NCBI GenBank assembly: GCA_017442855.1
Contig: JAFSPM010000009.1
Coordinates: 1 to 64,000, forward strand
DNA length: 64,000 nt
DNA from: Bacteroidaceae bacterium
GTDB lineage: Bacteria > Bacteroidota > Bacteroidia > Bacteroidales > Bacteroidaceae
Direction: 5' to 3'
Positions 15,394 through 24,260 of this stretch are shown in pieces. The position numbers and the translations under genes are program-made. The notes beneath the pieces were generated by a model. The model saw only the letters and a list, made by a program, of their open reading frames with translations. It had not been told where the DNA came from and ran no database searches. Positions within the stretch are counted from its first letter, which is position 1; every line of letters begins with the position of its first letter.

Positions 15394-17997
15394 TTAGTCT
15401 ATTATAGTAAAGCGGGCGAAGCGGAGGAGGAGCTGCTTCTCGCCGGCATTGACAAACCTGATGGTGGCTTTGGCATTGTCGCCAGTGCCTTCGACCTTGA
15501 TAACTTCGCCAATACCGAAGCGCTCGTGCTGAATTTTCTGGCCAACTTTGAGCGTTAACCGTTGACCGTTGACCGTTGAGGATTGACCATTATGGGGGCT
15601 GACGAGGGTGCTGCTAACGCGCTTGAATCTTCCTAATGAGCTAGCGGTCATACTCCCCCGGCCTGCGGCCACCCCCTCTATCTTAGAGTGGGAGCTAGCG
15701 GTCATACTCCCCCGGCCTGCGGCCACCCCCTCTATCTTAGAGTGGGAGCTAGCGGTCATACTTCCCCGGCCTGCGGCCACCCCCTCTATCTTAGAGTGGG
15801 AGCTAGCGGTCATACTCCCCCGGCCTGCGGCCACCCCCTCTATCTTAGAGTGGGAGTTAGCGGTAGAGTGGGAGATAGTGGTAGAGTGGGAGCTATATGG
15901 CCGTTCTTCTTGCCAGTAACGCTGGGCGGAGGCGGTGTGGAGGCGGTCGAGGTGCTCTTCACCAGGGACATAGTCCCAACGGCCAAAGGAGTTGTTTTGG
16001 CGGAAGGTGGGACGGGTTAAGTCGGGCGACTGCTTGTCGGTGTGGAGGTACTGCGGATCGATGTCGCGAATGAAACGACTGGGGGTGCAGAACTCCATCT
16101 TGCCGTAGCGGAAACGTGACTTTGCATAGCTGAGGAAGCAATGCTCCTCGGCACGGGTGAGGGCGACATAGAACAGGCGGCGCTCTTCTTCGAGACCCTT
16201 GATGCTGTTGCAACACATAGGACTGGGGAAAAGGTTTTCTTCCATACCCACTATGAACACAGTGCCAAACTCCAAGCCCTTGGCAGCATGGATGGTCATG
16301 ATGGTGACCTTGGCATCGTCATCGCCTGTATTGGTGTCCTGGTCGGTGAGGAGTGATACTTCGCTAAGATAGTCGGTGAGGTAGATGTGTTCATTGTCTT
16401 CCTCACGGTGTGTCTGCGTGAAGTCCTGTAGGCCGTTCACCAGTTCTTCGATATTCTCCTGACGGCTCATGCTCTCGGCTGTACGGTCTTGCATCAGCTC
16501 GCCCATGATACCCGAGGTCTTGATGATGGCGGTACCCAGTTCGTAGGCATCGGTGGTAGCGACCTTCTCAATAAAGCCATTAATGAGGGTTCGGAAGCCC
16601 TCAAGCTTAGTCAGTGTGCCTTTGTTTACATTCAGCTCGTAAGCAGTGGGCTGTGTAATCACTTCCCACAAACTTACACCATGTTGCGTAGCTGCACCGA
16701 TAATCTTGGCCACGGTGGTGTCGCCTATGCCTCGGGCGGGGTAGTTGATGATGCGCTTGAACGCCTCTTCGTCGTTGGGATTGACCACCAAGCGGAAGTA
16801 GGCAATGACATCCTTCACCTCCTTACGCTGGTAGAACGACAGGCCGCCATACACACGGTAGGGGATGCCCTTCTTACGCATCACCTCCTCGAAGATACGG
16901 CTTTGGGCGTTGGTGCGGTAGAGGATGGCTATCTCATCGTAGGCCACCTGTTCACGTCGGTGCAGCTTACTAATCTGGTTGGCCACGATATCGCCTTCTT
17001 CCACATCGCTGTAGGCTTCGGTAACTTGCAGGCGTTCGCCTTGTTCCTTCTCGGAGAAGACATCCTTGTGAATCTGTCGCTTGTTCTTGGCTATCAGACT
17101 ATTGGCTGCTTCTACAATGGTTTGTGTAGAGCGGTAGTTCTGCTCCAGCTTGAATATCTTAGTTCCTTGGAATTGCTTGGTGAAGTTGAGGATATTGTCT
17201 ATCTCTGCTCCACGGAACGAGTAGATGCTCTGTGCATCGTCGCCCACGACACATACTCGCTGGTGCTGGGCAGCAAGTTGCAGTACGATGCAGTGCTGGG
17301 CATAGTTGGTGTCCTGGTACTCGTCCACCAAGATATACTTAAACTGCTGCTGGTTTTTGGCCAGTACGTCGGGGTGCTCCTTAAAAAGAAGAAAGGTGTA
17401 GAACAGCAGGTCGTCGAAGTCCATGGCATTGGCCTGACGGCATCGGTTCCAGTAACGACGGTAGATTTCACCTGTCTGTGATATCTTGGCATCACGGTCG
17501 GCCTCCTGCAGGTCATAGCTGTCGAGGTACTGCTGGGGTGTCACCAATCGGTTCTTGGCGTTGGAGATGCGTTCTTCTATCAGGCCGGGCTTGTAGGTCT
17601 TGTCATCGAGGTCCATTTCCTTAATAATGGCTTTGATGAGACTCTTGCTGTCGGAGGCATCATATACAGTGAAGTTGGCGTTGAAGCCGATGCGTTCGTG
17701 CTCGTAGCGCAAGATGCGGAGGAAGATGGAGTGGAAGGTGCCCATCCAGAGGTATTGGGCGCGCTTGATGCCTACTTGTTTGGCGATGCGGTCTTTCATC
17801 TCTCGTGCTGCCTTGTTGGTGAAGGTCAGGGCGAGGATGTTCCATGGGTCGTATCCTTGTTCTTCCATCAAGTAGGCTATCTTGTAGGTCAACACGCGGG
17901 TCTTGCCAGAGCCGGCACCGGCTATGACGAGTGATGGGCCGTTGCAGTATTCTACGGCTTTGCGTTGGCCTTCGTTTAATTCTCTTTCGAAATTCAT
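15394..17997 (-). CDS. pcrA: UvrD/PcrA-type DNA helicase
   Basis: The 867-residue superfamily 1 helicase has Walker A GAGSGKTR, NILALTFTNKAA (motif Ia), VDEYQDTN (motif II), an NYRST motif, a VTIMTIHAAKGLEF motif and a C-terminal Tudor-like end (KVGQKIQHERFGIGEVIKV). It unwinds DNA in repair and plasmid or replication restart. I start at the ATG at 17997. A longer frame to 18081 only adds translated palindromic repeat sequence. Between the helicase core and the C-terminal domain are four exact-looking 18-residue repeats encoded by a 54-bp tandem array, plus a short NGQSSTVNGQ stretch from another intergenic-type repeat (about 15553-15590). Confidence 0.92.
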   Translation of the reverse strand: MNFERELNEGQRKAVEYCNGPSLVIAGAGSGKTRVLTYKIAYLMEEQGYDPWNILALTFTNKAAREMKDRIAKQVGIKRAQYLWMGTFHSIFLRILRYEHERIGFNANFTVYDASDSKSLIKAIIKEMDLDDKTYKPGLIEERISNAKNRLVTPQQYLDSYDLQEADRDAKISQTGEIYRRYWNRCRQANAMDFDDLLFYTFLLFKEHPDVLAKNQQQFKYILVDEYQDTNYAQHCIVLQLAAQHQRVCVVGDDAQSIYSFRGAEIDNILNFTKQFQGTKIFKLEQNYRSTQTIVEAANSLIAKNKRQIHKDVFSEKEQGERLQVTEAYSDVEEGDIVANQISKLHRREQVAYDEIAILYRTNAQSRIFEEVMRKKGIPYRVYGGLSFYQRKEVKDVIAYFRLVVNPNDEEAFKRIINYPARGIGDTTVAKIIGAATQHGVSLWEVITQPTAYELNVNKGTLTKLEGFRTLINGFIEKVATTDAYELGTAIIKTSGIMGELMQDRTAESMSRQENIEELVNGLQDFTQTHREEDNEHIYLTDYLSEVSLLTDQDTNTGDDDAKVTIMTIHAAKGLEFGTVFIVGMEENLFPSPMCCNSIKGLEEERRLFYVALTRAEEHCFLSYAKSRFRYGKMEFCTPSRFIRDIDPQYLHTDKQSPDLTRPTFRQNNSFGRWDYVPGEEHLDRLHTASAQRYWQEERPYSSHSTTISHSTANSHSKIEGVAAGRGSMTASSHSKIEGVAAGRGSMTASSHSKIEGVAAGRGSMTASSHSKIEGVAAGRGSMTASSLGRFKRVSSTLVSPHNGQSSTVNGQRLTLKVGQKIQHERFGIGEVIKVEGTGDNAKATIRFVNAGEKQLLLRFARFTIID
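15638..15853. repeat. Four 54-bp tandem repeats inside pcrA
   Basis: Units start at 15638, 15692, 15746 and 15800, each beginning GAGCTAGCGGTCATACT and containing CCGGCCTGCGGCC. One unit differs by a C/T change. The length is a multiple of three, so each unit adds 18 residues (KIEGVAAGRGSMTAS and flanks) to the linker of the helicase. Copy number may vary between strains. Confidence 0.92.
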
Positions 17998-18022
17998 GTT
18001 GTTTCTTTTTTTTCTTCGCTTC

Positions 18023-18086
18023 GCATTAGTGGATGTGCCGACGACTGACTGCAAGCAGATATGTCGTCTACACACATCCACTATGC
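18023..18086 (+). repeat. Structured palindromic element, copy E1
   Basis: A 64-bp hairpin. Outer arms are AGTGGATGTG/CACATCCACT plus GCAT/ATGC. The internal loop is CCG on the left and CTACA on the right. The inner stem is ACGAC/GTCGT and the apex is CTGC-AA-GCAG. It lies just upstream of pcrA. A second copy in inverse orientation follows at 18160, like a REP doublet. Confidence 0.85.
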
Positions 18087-18159
18087 TACGCTTAGTTAAT
18101 ATATGTCGGCTTTATTTATCTAACAACACATATTAGCTGAAAGTCCAAACGTAGGCGGA

Positions 18160-18222
18160 ACATTGTATATATGTGTAGACGGCATATCTGCTCGCAGTCA
18201 GCCGTCGGCATATATACAATGT
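18160..18222 (-). repeat. Structured palindromic element, copy E2
   Basis: On the minus strand: arms ACATTGTATATATG/CATATATACAATGT (14 bp, perfect), internal loop CCG/CTACA, inner stem ACGGC/GCCGT, apex CTGC-GA-GCAG. Arm sequence differs from E1 but pairing is kept. The rest of the spacer from 17998 to 18329 has only a weaker inverted repeat near 18094-18140 and AT-rich DNA. Confidence 0.85.
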
Positions 18223-18329
18223 GGAGCCCATTGGTAGTTTTCGTTGTGCAAATTTACGAATTAATTTTGGCTTTTCAACGAATAATCCTTAACTTTGAAG
18301 GCTAGAAAAAGATAAATCAATTCAACGAT

Positions 18330-19394
18330 ATGGAAAACAGAAGTTTAGTGACCATAGCCGACTACACGAAGGAGAAGATTCTCTACATGTTGGAGATGGC
18401 CAAGGAATTTGAGGCGCATCCTAATCGCCATCTGTTGTACGGAAAGGTAGTCGCTACCTTGTTTTTCGAACCCTCTACACGTACTCGCCTGAGTTTTGAG
18501 ACGGCTGCCAACCGCCTCGGGGCTCGTGTGATTGGTTTCAGTGACCCGATGTCGACCAGTTCGAGTAAGGGTGAGACACTGAACGACACCATCAAGATGG
18601 TGAGCAACTATGCTGACATCATTGTGATGCGTCACTACTTGGAGGGGGCTGCCCGTTATGCCAGTGAGGTAACGCATGTGCCGGTAGTGAATGCGGGTGA
18701 TGGAGCGCATCAGCATCCGTCGCAGACTATGCTGGACTTGTACTCTATCTACAAGACACAGGGCTCGATGGAGAACCTGCAGATCTATCTGGTGGGTGAT
18801 TTGAAGTACGGTCGTACGGTGCATTCGCTAATCCAGGCGATGCGTCACTTCAATCCTACGTTCCACTTCATTGCTCCCGACGAACTGCGTATGCCTGAGG
18901 AGTACAAGATTTATTGTCGTGAGCATGACATCAAGTTCGTGGAGCATAAGGATTTTACCGCTGAGAGCATTGCGGATGCTGATATCCTGTATATGACGCG
19001 TGTGCAGCGTGAGCGTTTCACTGATCTTGACGAATATGAGCGTGTGAAGAACGTGTATATCTTGCGTAATGCGATGTTGGAGCATACGAAGCCTAACCTG
19101 CGCATCTTGCATCCGCTGCCTCGTGTGAATGAGATTGCTTACGATGTGGATGCCAATGAAAAGGCGTATTACTTCCAGCAGGCTCAGAATGGTCTGTATG
19201 CCCGTGAGGCGATTCTTTGCGATGTACTTAGCATTACGCTGGATGAGGTGAAGGCGGATTCCTTGAAGATTGAGGCTACTGAGAAGGTGAGTGGGGCGGT
19301 GAAGAACATCACTGACGATCTGCCTGAGGTGATTAATAACTTCAAGGATAACGTTGAAAAAGTAGTGAATTCTGTGAAAGAGACGTTCAAGTAA
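18330..19394 (+). CDS. pyrB: Aspartate carbamoyltransferase catalytic subunit with C-terminal extension
   Basis: The protein catalyses carbamoyl phosphate + aspartate to carbamoylaspartate, the second step of pyrimidine synthesis. The carbamoyl-phosphate loop [12 protein letters not shown], the SSSKGE loop, HPSQTMLDL and the HPLPRVNEI motif are all present. It is 354 residues long, against ~305-315 for the family. The extra ~45 residues after residue 309 form a charged, probably helical tail (for example [17 protein letters not shown]). The regulatory subunit gene pyrI follows after the E3 element. Confidence 0.95.
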   Translation: MENRSLVTIADYTKEKILYMLEMAKEFEAHPNRHLLYGKVVATLFFEPSTRTRLSFETAANRLGARVIGFSDPMSTSSSKGETLNDTIKMVSNYADIIVMRHYLEGAARYASEVTHVPVVNAGDGAHQHPSQTMLDLYSIYKTQGSMENLQIYLVGDLKYGRTVHSLIQAMRHFNPTFHFIAPDELRMPEEYKIYCREHDIKFVEHKDFTAESIADADILYMTRVQRERFTDLDEYERVKNVYILRNAMLEHTKPNLRILHPLPRVNEIAYDVDANEKAYYFQQAQNGLYAREAILCDVLSITLDEVKADSLKIEATEKVSGAVKNITDDLPEVINNFKDNVEKVVNSVKETFK

Positions 19395-19402
19395 ATTGCT
19401 TC

Positions 19403-19466
19403 GCATTAGTGTATATGCCGCCAACTGACTGCAAGCAGATATGTTGGCTACACATATACACTATGC
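19403..19466 (+). repeat. Structured palindromic element, copy E3
   Basis: A 64-bp hairpin between pyrB and pyrI. Arms are AGTGTATATG/CATATACACT plus GCAT/ATGC, internal loop CCG/CTACA, inner stem CCAAC/GTTGG, apex CTGC-AA-GCAG. Compared with E1, four base pairs differ and every change is compensated on the opposite arm. In the pyrBI transcript it could fold in the intercistronic spacer. Confidence 0.88.
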
Positions 19467-19503
19467 TTCGCTTGAGAATTTTAAATTTATAAATTAAACT
19501 AGT

Positions 19504-19965
19504 ATGCGGGAGAAGAAAGAAGAAATGCAGGTGGCTGCTCTGAAGAACGGCACTGTGATTGACCATATACCGAGTGATAAGTTGTTTACTGTGGTGGCAT
19601 TGTTGGGACTGGAGCATGAGACGAACAACATTACGATTGGTAATAACCTGGACAGTAAACTGCTGGGCAAGAAGGGCATTATCAAGATTGCTGATAAGTT
19701 CTTTACTAATGACGAAATCAACCGTATTGCGGTGGTGGCTCCGAATGTACGGATGAACATTATCCGTGACTATGAGGTGGTGGAGAAGCGTCAGCTGGAA
19801 CTGCCTGATGAGTTGATTGGCATTGTGAAGTGCTCGAACCAGAAGTGCATCACGAACAATGAGCCGATGCCGACACGCTTCCATGTCATTGATAAGGAGA
19901 ACTGTGTAATCAAGTGCCATTACTGTGAGAAGGAGCAGCATCGTGAAGATATTCAAATAATATAA
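19504..19965 (+). CDS. pyrI: Aspartate carbamoyltransferase regulatory subunit
   Basis: The 153-residue subunit has the allosteric domain (KNGTVIDHI near 14-22, [16 protein letters not shown]) and a C-terminal zinc domain with four cysteines in CSNQKC and CHYC. It binds ATP/CTP and joins PyrB in the E. coli-type dodecamer. The stop codon overlaps the start of the flavin reductase gene by one base (TAATG). Confidence 0.95.
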   Translation: MREKKEEMQVAALKNGTVIDHIPSDKLFTVVALLGLEHETNNITIGNNLDSKLLGKKGIIKIADKFFTNDEINRIAVVAPNVRMNIIRDYEVVEKRQLELPDELIGIVKCSNQKCITNNEPMPTRFHVIDKENCVIKCHYCEKEQHREDIQII

Positions 19966-20537
19966 TGGAAAGAATAGATTGGAAACCTGGAACGTTGATT
20001 TATCCGCTGCCTGCGGTGCTGATAAGCTGTGGCAGTAGCCCAGAGGAGTATAACGTCCTCACCGTGGCATGGACGGGTACAATTTGCAGCAACCCGCCGA
20101 TGTGCTATATCTCGGTAAGACCGGAACGCTATTCTTATCCCATTATCAAGAAGAACATGGAGTTTGTCATCAACCTCACCAACGAACGGTTGGCAAAGGC
20201 TACCGACTGGTGTGGGGTACGTTCGGGTAGGGACTACAACAAGTTTGAGGAGATGCATCTCACGCCTGGTCCTTGCAGTGTGGTGAAGGCTCCGTTGATA
20301 GAGGAGTCGCCCGTGAATATCGAGTGCCGCGTGAAAGAGATCGTACCATTGGGCTCACATGATATGTTCATCGCTGATGTGGTGAACGTGCGGGTGGACA
20401 GTCAGTATCTCAACAATGAAACGGGGGCATTTGATATGGCTTCGTTCAATCCGTTGGTGTATGTGCATGGCGGTTATTACAGCTTGGGGCACAAGATAGG
20501 GAAGTTTGGCTGGTCGGTGGAGAAAAAAAAGAAATAA
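19965..20537 (+). CDS. Flavin reductase-like (FMN-binding split barrel) protein
   Basis: A 190-residue protein of the flavin-reductase-like domain family, with PLPAVLISCG near the start, NVLTVAWTGTICSNPP and SVRPERYSYPII, the segments that form the FMN pocket. It is translationally coupled to pyrI (1-base overlap). The physiological substrate is unknown; no clear link to pyrimidine synthesis can be read from the sequence. Confidence 0.85.
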   Translation: MERIDWKPGTLIYPLPAVLISCGSSPEEYNVLTVAWTGTICSNPPMCYISVRPERYSYPIIKKNMEFVINLTNERLAKATDWCGVRSGRDYNKFEEMHLTPGPCSVVKAPLIEESPVNIECRVKEIVPLGSHDMFIADVVNVRVDSQYLNNETGAFDMASFNPLVYVHGGYYSLGHKIGKFGWSVEKKKK

Positions 20538-20626
20538 GTAGGTTATTCGCTCTTTTTGTAGTAACTTCGCAGCCAAATTAGAAGATAAACATAATAGCAT
20601 ATCATTTATTAATACAATAACAAATC

Positions 20627-21907
20627 ATGAAAAGAGACGATTTGATTTTCAATCTGATTGAGCAAGAGCACCAGCGTCAGCTGAAAGGTATGGAACTCAT
20701 TGCTTCAGAGAACTTTGTGAGTGACCAGGTGATGCAGGCCATGGGCTCATGCATGACTAACAAGTATGCCGAAGGCTATCCCGGCAAGCGCTACTATGGC
20801 GGTTGTGAGGTGGTGGATCAAAGCGAGCAGATTGCCATTGACCGTGTGAAGGAACTGTTTGGTGCTGAATATGCCAACGTACAGCCTCACTCGGGTGCAC
20901 AGGCCAATGCGGCTGTGCTGCTGGCTGTGCTGAATCCTGGTGATAAGTTCATGGGTCTGAACCTCGATATGGGTGGCCACCTGTCTCACGGCTCGGCTGT
21001 GAACACTTCTGGCATCCTGTATCATCCTATTGCTTACAGTCTGAACAAGGAGACGGGTCGTGTGGACTACGACGAGATGGAACGTCTGGCCCTTGAGGAG
21101 AAACCAAAGCTGATTATCGGTGGTGGCTCGGCTTATTCTCGTGAGTGGGACTATGCCCGTATGCGTAAGATTGCCGATGAAGTAGGGGCATTGCTGATGA
21201 TTGACATGGCGCATCCTGCAGGTCTGATTGCTGCTGGTTTGCTGGACAACCCACTGAAATATGCTCATATCGTCACTTCTACGACACATAAGACGCTGCG
21301 TGGTCCGCGCGGTGGTATCATCCTGCTGGGTAAGGACTTCGAGAATCCTTGGGGCCTGGCTACCAAGAAGGGTGAGATCAAGATGATGTCAACACTGTTG
21401 AACTCTGCTGTGTTCCCAGGACAGCAAGGTGGTCCGTTGGAGCATGTGATCGCTGCTAAGGCTGTGGCCTTTGGTGAAGCTTTGCAGCCTGAGTTCAAGG
21501 AATACCAGAAGCAGGTGAAGAAGAATGCTGCCGTACTGGCACAGGCACTGGTGGATCGTGGCTTCCACATCGTTTCTGGTGGTACCGACAACCACTCTAT
21601 GCTGGTGGATCTGCGTACCAAGTATCCTGATTTGACAGGTAAGGTGGCTGAAAAGGCGTTGGTAGCTGCTGACATCACAGCCAACAAGAACATGGTGCCA
21701 TTTGACACCCGCAGTGCATTCCAGACCTCTGGTATCCGCTTGGGTACACCTGCCATCACGACTCGTGGTGCGAAGGAAGACCTGATGCTGGAGATTGCCG
21801 AATTGATTGAGACCGTGCTGAATGCTCCTGAGGACGAGGCTGTCATCGCTAAGGTTCGTGCACACGTTAACGAGACGATGGTGAAGTATCCGATGTTTGC
21901 TTATTAA
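20627..21907 (+). CDS. glyA: Serine hydroxymethyltransferase
   Basis: The 426-residue PLP enzyme interconverts serine and glycine with tetrahydrofolate. Visible motifs are [11 protein letters not shown] near the start, HLSHGS, the DMAHPAGL segment and the PLP-lysine motif [13 protein letters not shown]. Length and sequence are typical. A terminator follows at 21943-21968. Confidence 0.97.
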   Translation: MKRDDLIFNLIEQEHQRQLKGMELIASENFVSDQVMQAMGSCMTNKYAEGYPGKRYYGGCEVVDQSEQIAIDRVKELFGAEYANVQPHSGAQANAAVLLAVLNPGDKFMGLNLDMGGHLSHGSAVNTSGILYHPIAYSLNKETGRVDYDEMERLALEEKPKLIIGGGSAYSREWDYARMRKIADEVGALLMIDMAHPAGLIAAGLLDNPLKYAHIVTSTTHKTLRGPRGGIILLGKDFENPWGLATKKGEIKMMSTLLNSAVFPGQQGGPLEHVIAAKAVAFGEALQPEFKEYQKQVKKNAAVLAQALVDRGFHIVSGGTDNHSMLVDLRTKYPDLTGKVAEKALVAADITANKNMVPFDTRSAFQTSGIRLGTPAITTRGAKEDLMLEIAELIETVLNAPEDEAVIAKVRAHVNETMVKYPMFAY

Positions 21908-21940
21908 TAATGGAGAATTGAGAATTGACAATGGAGTATT
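21905..21940. repeat. GGAGAATTGAGAATTG-type intergenic repeat
   Basis: TAATGGAGAATTGAGAATTGA and related units immediately after glyA. A second block lies at 21973-22024 (GGCTTCGCCCTATTTCCATT and ATTAATTATTAATTAATTC), just before the end of uvrB. The latter shares its GGCTTCGCCC core with the insert in copA. Confidence 0.7.
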
Positions 21941-21942
21941 AG

Positions 21943-21968
21943 GGCTGCTCATTCGAGCAGCCTTTTTT
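21943..21968 (+). terminator. Terminator after glyA
   Basis: GGCTGCTC-ATT-CGAGCAGCC followed by T6. Confidence 0.85.
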
Positions 21969-22025
21969 CGTTATTCATTGGCTTCGCCCTATTTCCATTA
22001 TTCATTAAGCATTATTAATTATTAA

Positions 22026-24101
22026 TTAATTCGAAGGGAAGCGTTCGTGAAGTAATTCTTCCATTCTTATTGCTTCGTCACGGTACTGGGCGGCCTCGAT
22101 GAAGTCGAGCTTCTTGGCGGCCTGGCGCATGCGTTTCTTGGTCTGCTCGATGCTCTTCTCTAACTGCTCGCGTGACATATACTGCACAATAGGATCGGCT
22201 GCTGCGGAGATGGTGCCCACTTGTTCGATGTAAGGACGAGGAGTGGCCAGTTCGGCACTGCGGTGACTGATAGTGGCCTTGGCATCGACGGTAGCTTCGA
22301 TATTGGGTGCAAAGACGTCGAGGTTCTTGCCCTTGACAATCTGGCGGGGTGTGATGCCATGCTCCTGATTATAACGGAGCTGTTTCTCACGCCTGCGGTT
22401 GGTCTCGTCGATGGTCTGCTGCATGCTCTCGGTAATCTTGTCGGCATACATGATGACCAAGCCATTGACATTGCGGGCTGCACGGCCAGCTGTCTGTGTC
22501 AGAGAACGATGGGAGCGCAGGAAGCCTTCCTTGTCGGCATCGAGGATAGCCACCAGAGATACCTCTGGCAAGTCTAATCCCTCACGCAACAGGTTGACGC
22601 CAATCAGTACGTCGTAGAGTCCTTCGCGCAGGTCGGCCATAATCTTGACGCGCTCCAGCGTATCTACATCGCTATGGATATAGTTGCAACGCACCCCATG
22701 GTTGAGGAGGTATTCGGTGAGCTCCTCTGCCATGCGTTTGGTAAGGGTGGTGACCAATACACGCTCCTCACGTTCCACACGTAGCTGTATCTCTTCCATC
22801 AGGTCATCCACAGGGTTAAGGGCAGGACGTACCTCAATCTTGGGGTCAAGCAGACCTGTGGGACGGATAACTTGCTCCACCACGATGCCCTCGCTCTGCT
22901 GCAGTTCAAAGTCGGCTGGCGTAGCACTGACATAGATGACCTGACGGGCCATGTCCATGAACTCGGGGAAGGTGAGGGGACGGTTGTCCTTGGCGGCCGG
23001 TAGGCGGAAGCCATATTCCACCAGGTTTTCCTTACGGGCACGGTCGCCTCCATACATGGCCTGTATCTGTGGTACGCTGACATGACTTTCATCAATCACC
23101 ATAAGGTAATCCTTCGGGAAGAAGTCGAGCAGACAGTACGGACGGGTACCTGCCGGTCGTCCATCGAAGTAACGCGAGTAGTTCTCTATGCCCGAACAAT
23201 GACCCAGTTCGCGGAGCATCTCCATATCGTAGGTGACACGCTCGTAGATACGTTTTGCCTCGAGCATTTTTCCTTGTTCCTCAAAGAATTGCACCTGTTT
23301 GTGCAAGTCATCCTCTATCTCATGAATAGCCCGCAAAGTAGATTCCTTGGTGGTCATGAACAGGTTGGCGGGGTAGATTTTATAGTCGTCGAAGGCACCT
23401 GTGGTTCGCCCTGAAATAGCATCTACTTCCTCAATACTCTCTATCTCATCACCCCAGAAGACGATGCGCAGGATATGGTCGGCATAGGCCAGGAATATAT
23501 CCACTGTGTCGCCCTTCACACGGAAGTTACCACGGTTCAGTTCGAAGTCGTTGCGCACGTAGAGGCAATCGACCAACTGGCGCAGGAAGACATTGCGACT
23601 GAACATCGTACCTCGCTTCACCTCAATGACATTGTTGTAGAAATCAGCCGGGTTGCCCATGCCATAGATACAAGAGACAGATGATACCACAATGACATCG
23701 TTGCGTCCTGACAACAAGGAAGAGGTGGCTGCCAAACGCAGTTTGTCGATTTCATCGTTGATAGCTAAGTCCTTCTCGATATAGGTATCAGTGCTGGGCA
23801 TGTAGGCCTCTGGCTGGTAGTAATCGTAGTAAGAAACATAGTATTCAACGGCATTATGGGGGAAGAAACTCTTGAACTCGCTATAGAGCTGTGCCGCTAA
23901 GGTCTTGTTGTGACTAAGCACCAGCGTGGGCTTGTTGACGTTGGCAATGACATTGGCAATGGTGAATGTCTTGCCAGAGCCAGTGACACCCAACAGCGTC
24001 TGGGCAGGATCGCCTGCTAATACACCTTCTGTGAGTTGTTTGATAGCCTCGGGCTGGTCGCCTGTGGGCTGATAGTATGATGTAAGTTCGAATTTGTTCA
24101 T
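22026..24101 (-). CDS. uvrB: UvrABC excinuclease subunit B
   Basis: The 691-residue protein has Walker A GVTGSGKTFT, the beta-hairpin YYVSYYDYYQPEAYMP, helicase motifs (LRSHRSLTQTAGRAARN) and a C-terminal UVR domain (KRMRQAAKKLDFIEAAQYRD). It loads onto damaged DNA with UvrA and recruits UvrC. Length is normal. It is divergent from bamD. Confidence 0.97.
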   Translation of the reverse strand: MNKFELTSYYQPTGDQPEAIKQLTEGVLAGDPAQTLLGVTGSGKTFTIANVIANVNKPTLVLSHNKTLAAQLYSEFKSFFPHNAVEYYVSYYDYYQPEAYMPSTDTYIEKDLAINDEIDKLRLAATSSLLSGRNDVIVVSSVSCIYGMGNPADFYNNVIEVKRGTMFSRNVFLRQLVDCLYVRNDFELNRGNFRVKGDTVDIFLAYADHILRIVFWGDEIESIEEVDAISGRTTGAFDDYKIYPANLFMTTKESTLRAIHEIEDDLHKQVQFFEEQGKMLEAKRIYERVTYDMEMLRELGHCSGIENYSRYFDGRPAGTRPYCLLDFFPKDYLMVIDESHVSVPQIQAMYGGDRARKENLVEYGFRLPAAKDNRPLTFPEFMDMARQVIYVSATPADFELQQSEGIVVEQVIRPTGLLDPKIEVRPALNPVDDLMEEIQLRVEREERVLVTTLTKRMAEELTEYLLNHGVRCNYIHSDVDTLERVKIMADLREGLYDVLIGVNLLREGLDLPEVSLVAILDADKEGFLRSHRSLTQTAGRAARNVNGLVIMYADKITESMQQTIDETNRRREKQLRYNQEHGITPRQIVKGKNLDVFAPNIEATVDAKATISHRSAELATPRPYIEQVGTISAAADPIVQYMSREQLEKSIEQTKKRMRQAAKKLDFIEAAQYRDEAIRMEELLHERFPSN

Positions 24102-24190
24102 TTGACGTGCGAAATAAAACGAACGAAGATAGGAAACAAGTTTGAAATATGCAAGTAAATGCGCCTTTTTGTTTTTTTAATAGGTAAGAT

Positions 24191-24222
24191 TTTGCATTAT
24201 TCGTGGATTAGTCGTACCTTTG
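24191..24222 (+). promoter_or_regulatory. Bacteroidetes-type promoter of bamD
   Basis: TTTG at 24191-24194, 20-bp spacer, TACCTTTG at 24215-24222: a full match to the TTTG/TAnnTTTG consensus, ~39 bp before the bamD ATG at 24261. Confidence 0.75.
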
Positions 24223-24260
24223 CCAAGATTTTGGCCAAATACGGTCTATTTCTATTGAAA

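Noticed and set aside
15638-15853. CRISPR array
   Set aside because: The units abut directly with no unique spacers and are in frame within pcrA; no cas genes are present.
15608-15919. Plus-strand frames encoding repeated proline/alanine-rich peptides
   Set aside because: They only translate the opposite strand of the 54-bp tandem repeat within pcrA.
16489-17481. 330-codon open frame on the plus strand opposite pcrA
   Set aside because: It lies antisense across conserved helicase motifs, and its product has no recognisable motif.
17998-18081. Amino-terminal extension of PcrA
   Set aside because: The added residues only translate structured element E1; an ATG at 17997 begins the normal protein.
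18094-18140. Fifth copy of the structured palindromic element
   Set aside because: Its arms (AGTTAATATATG and ACATATTAGCT) pair only partly and the invariant CCG/CTACA loop is not clear, so it is at best a decayed copy.
24159-24260. Longer BamD start
   Set aside because: This part contains the promoter; the start at 24261 gives a proper lipoprotein signal.
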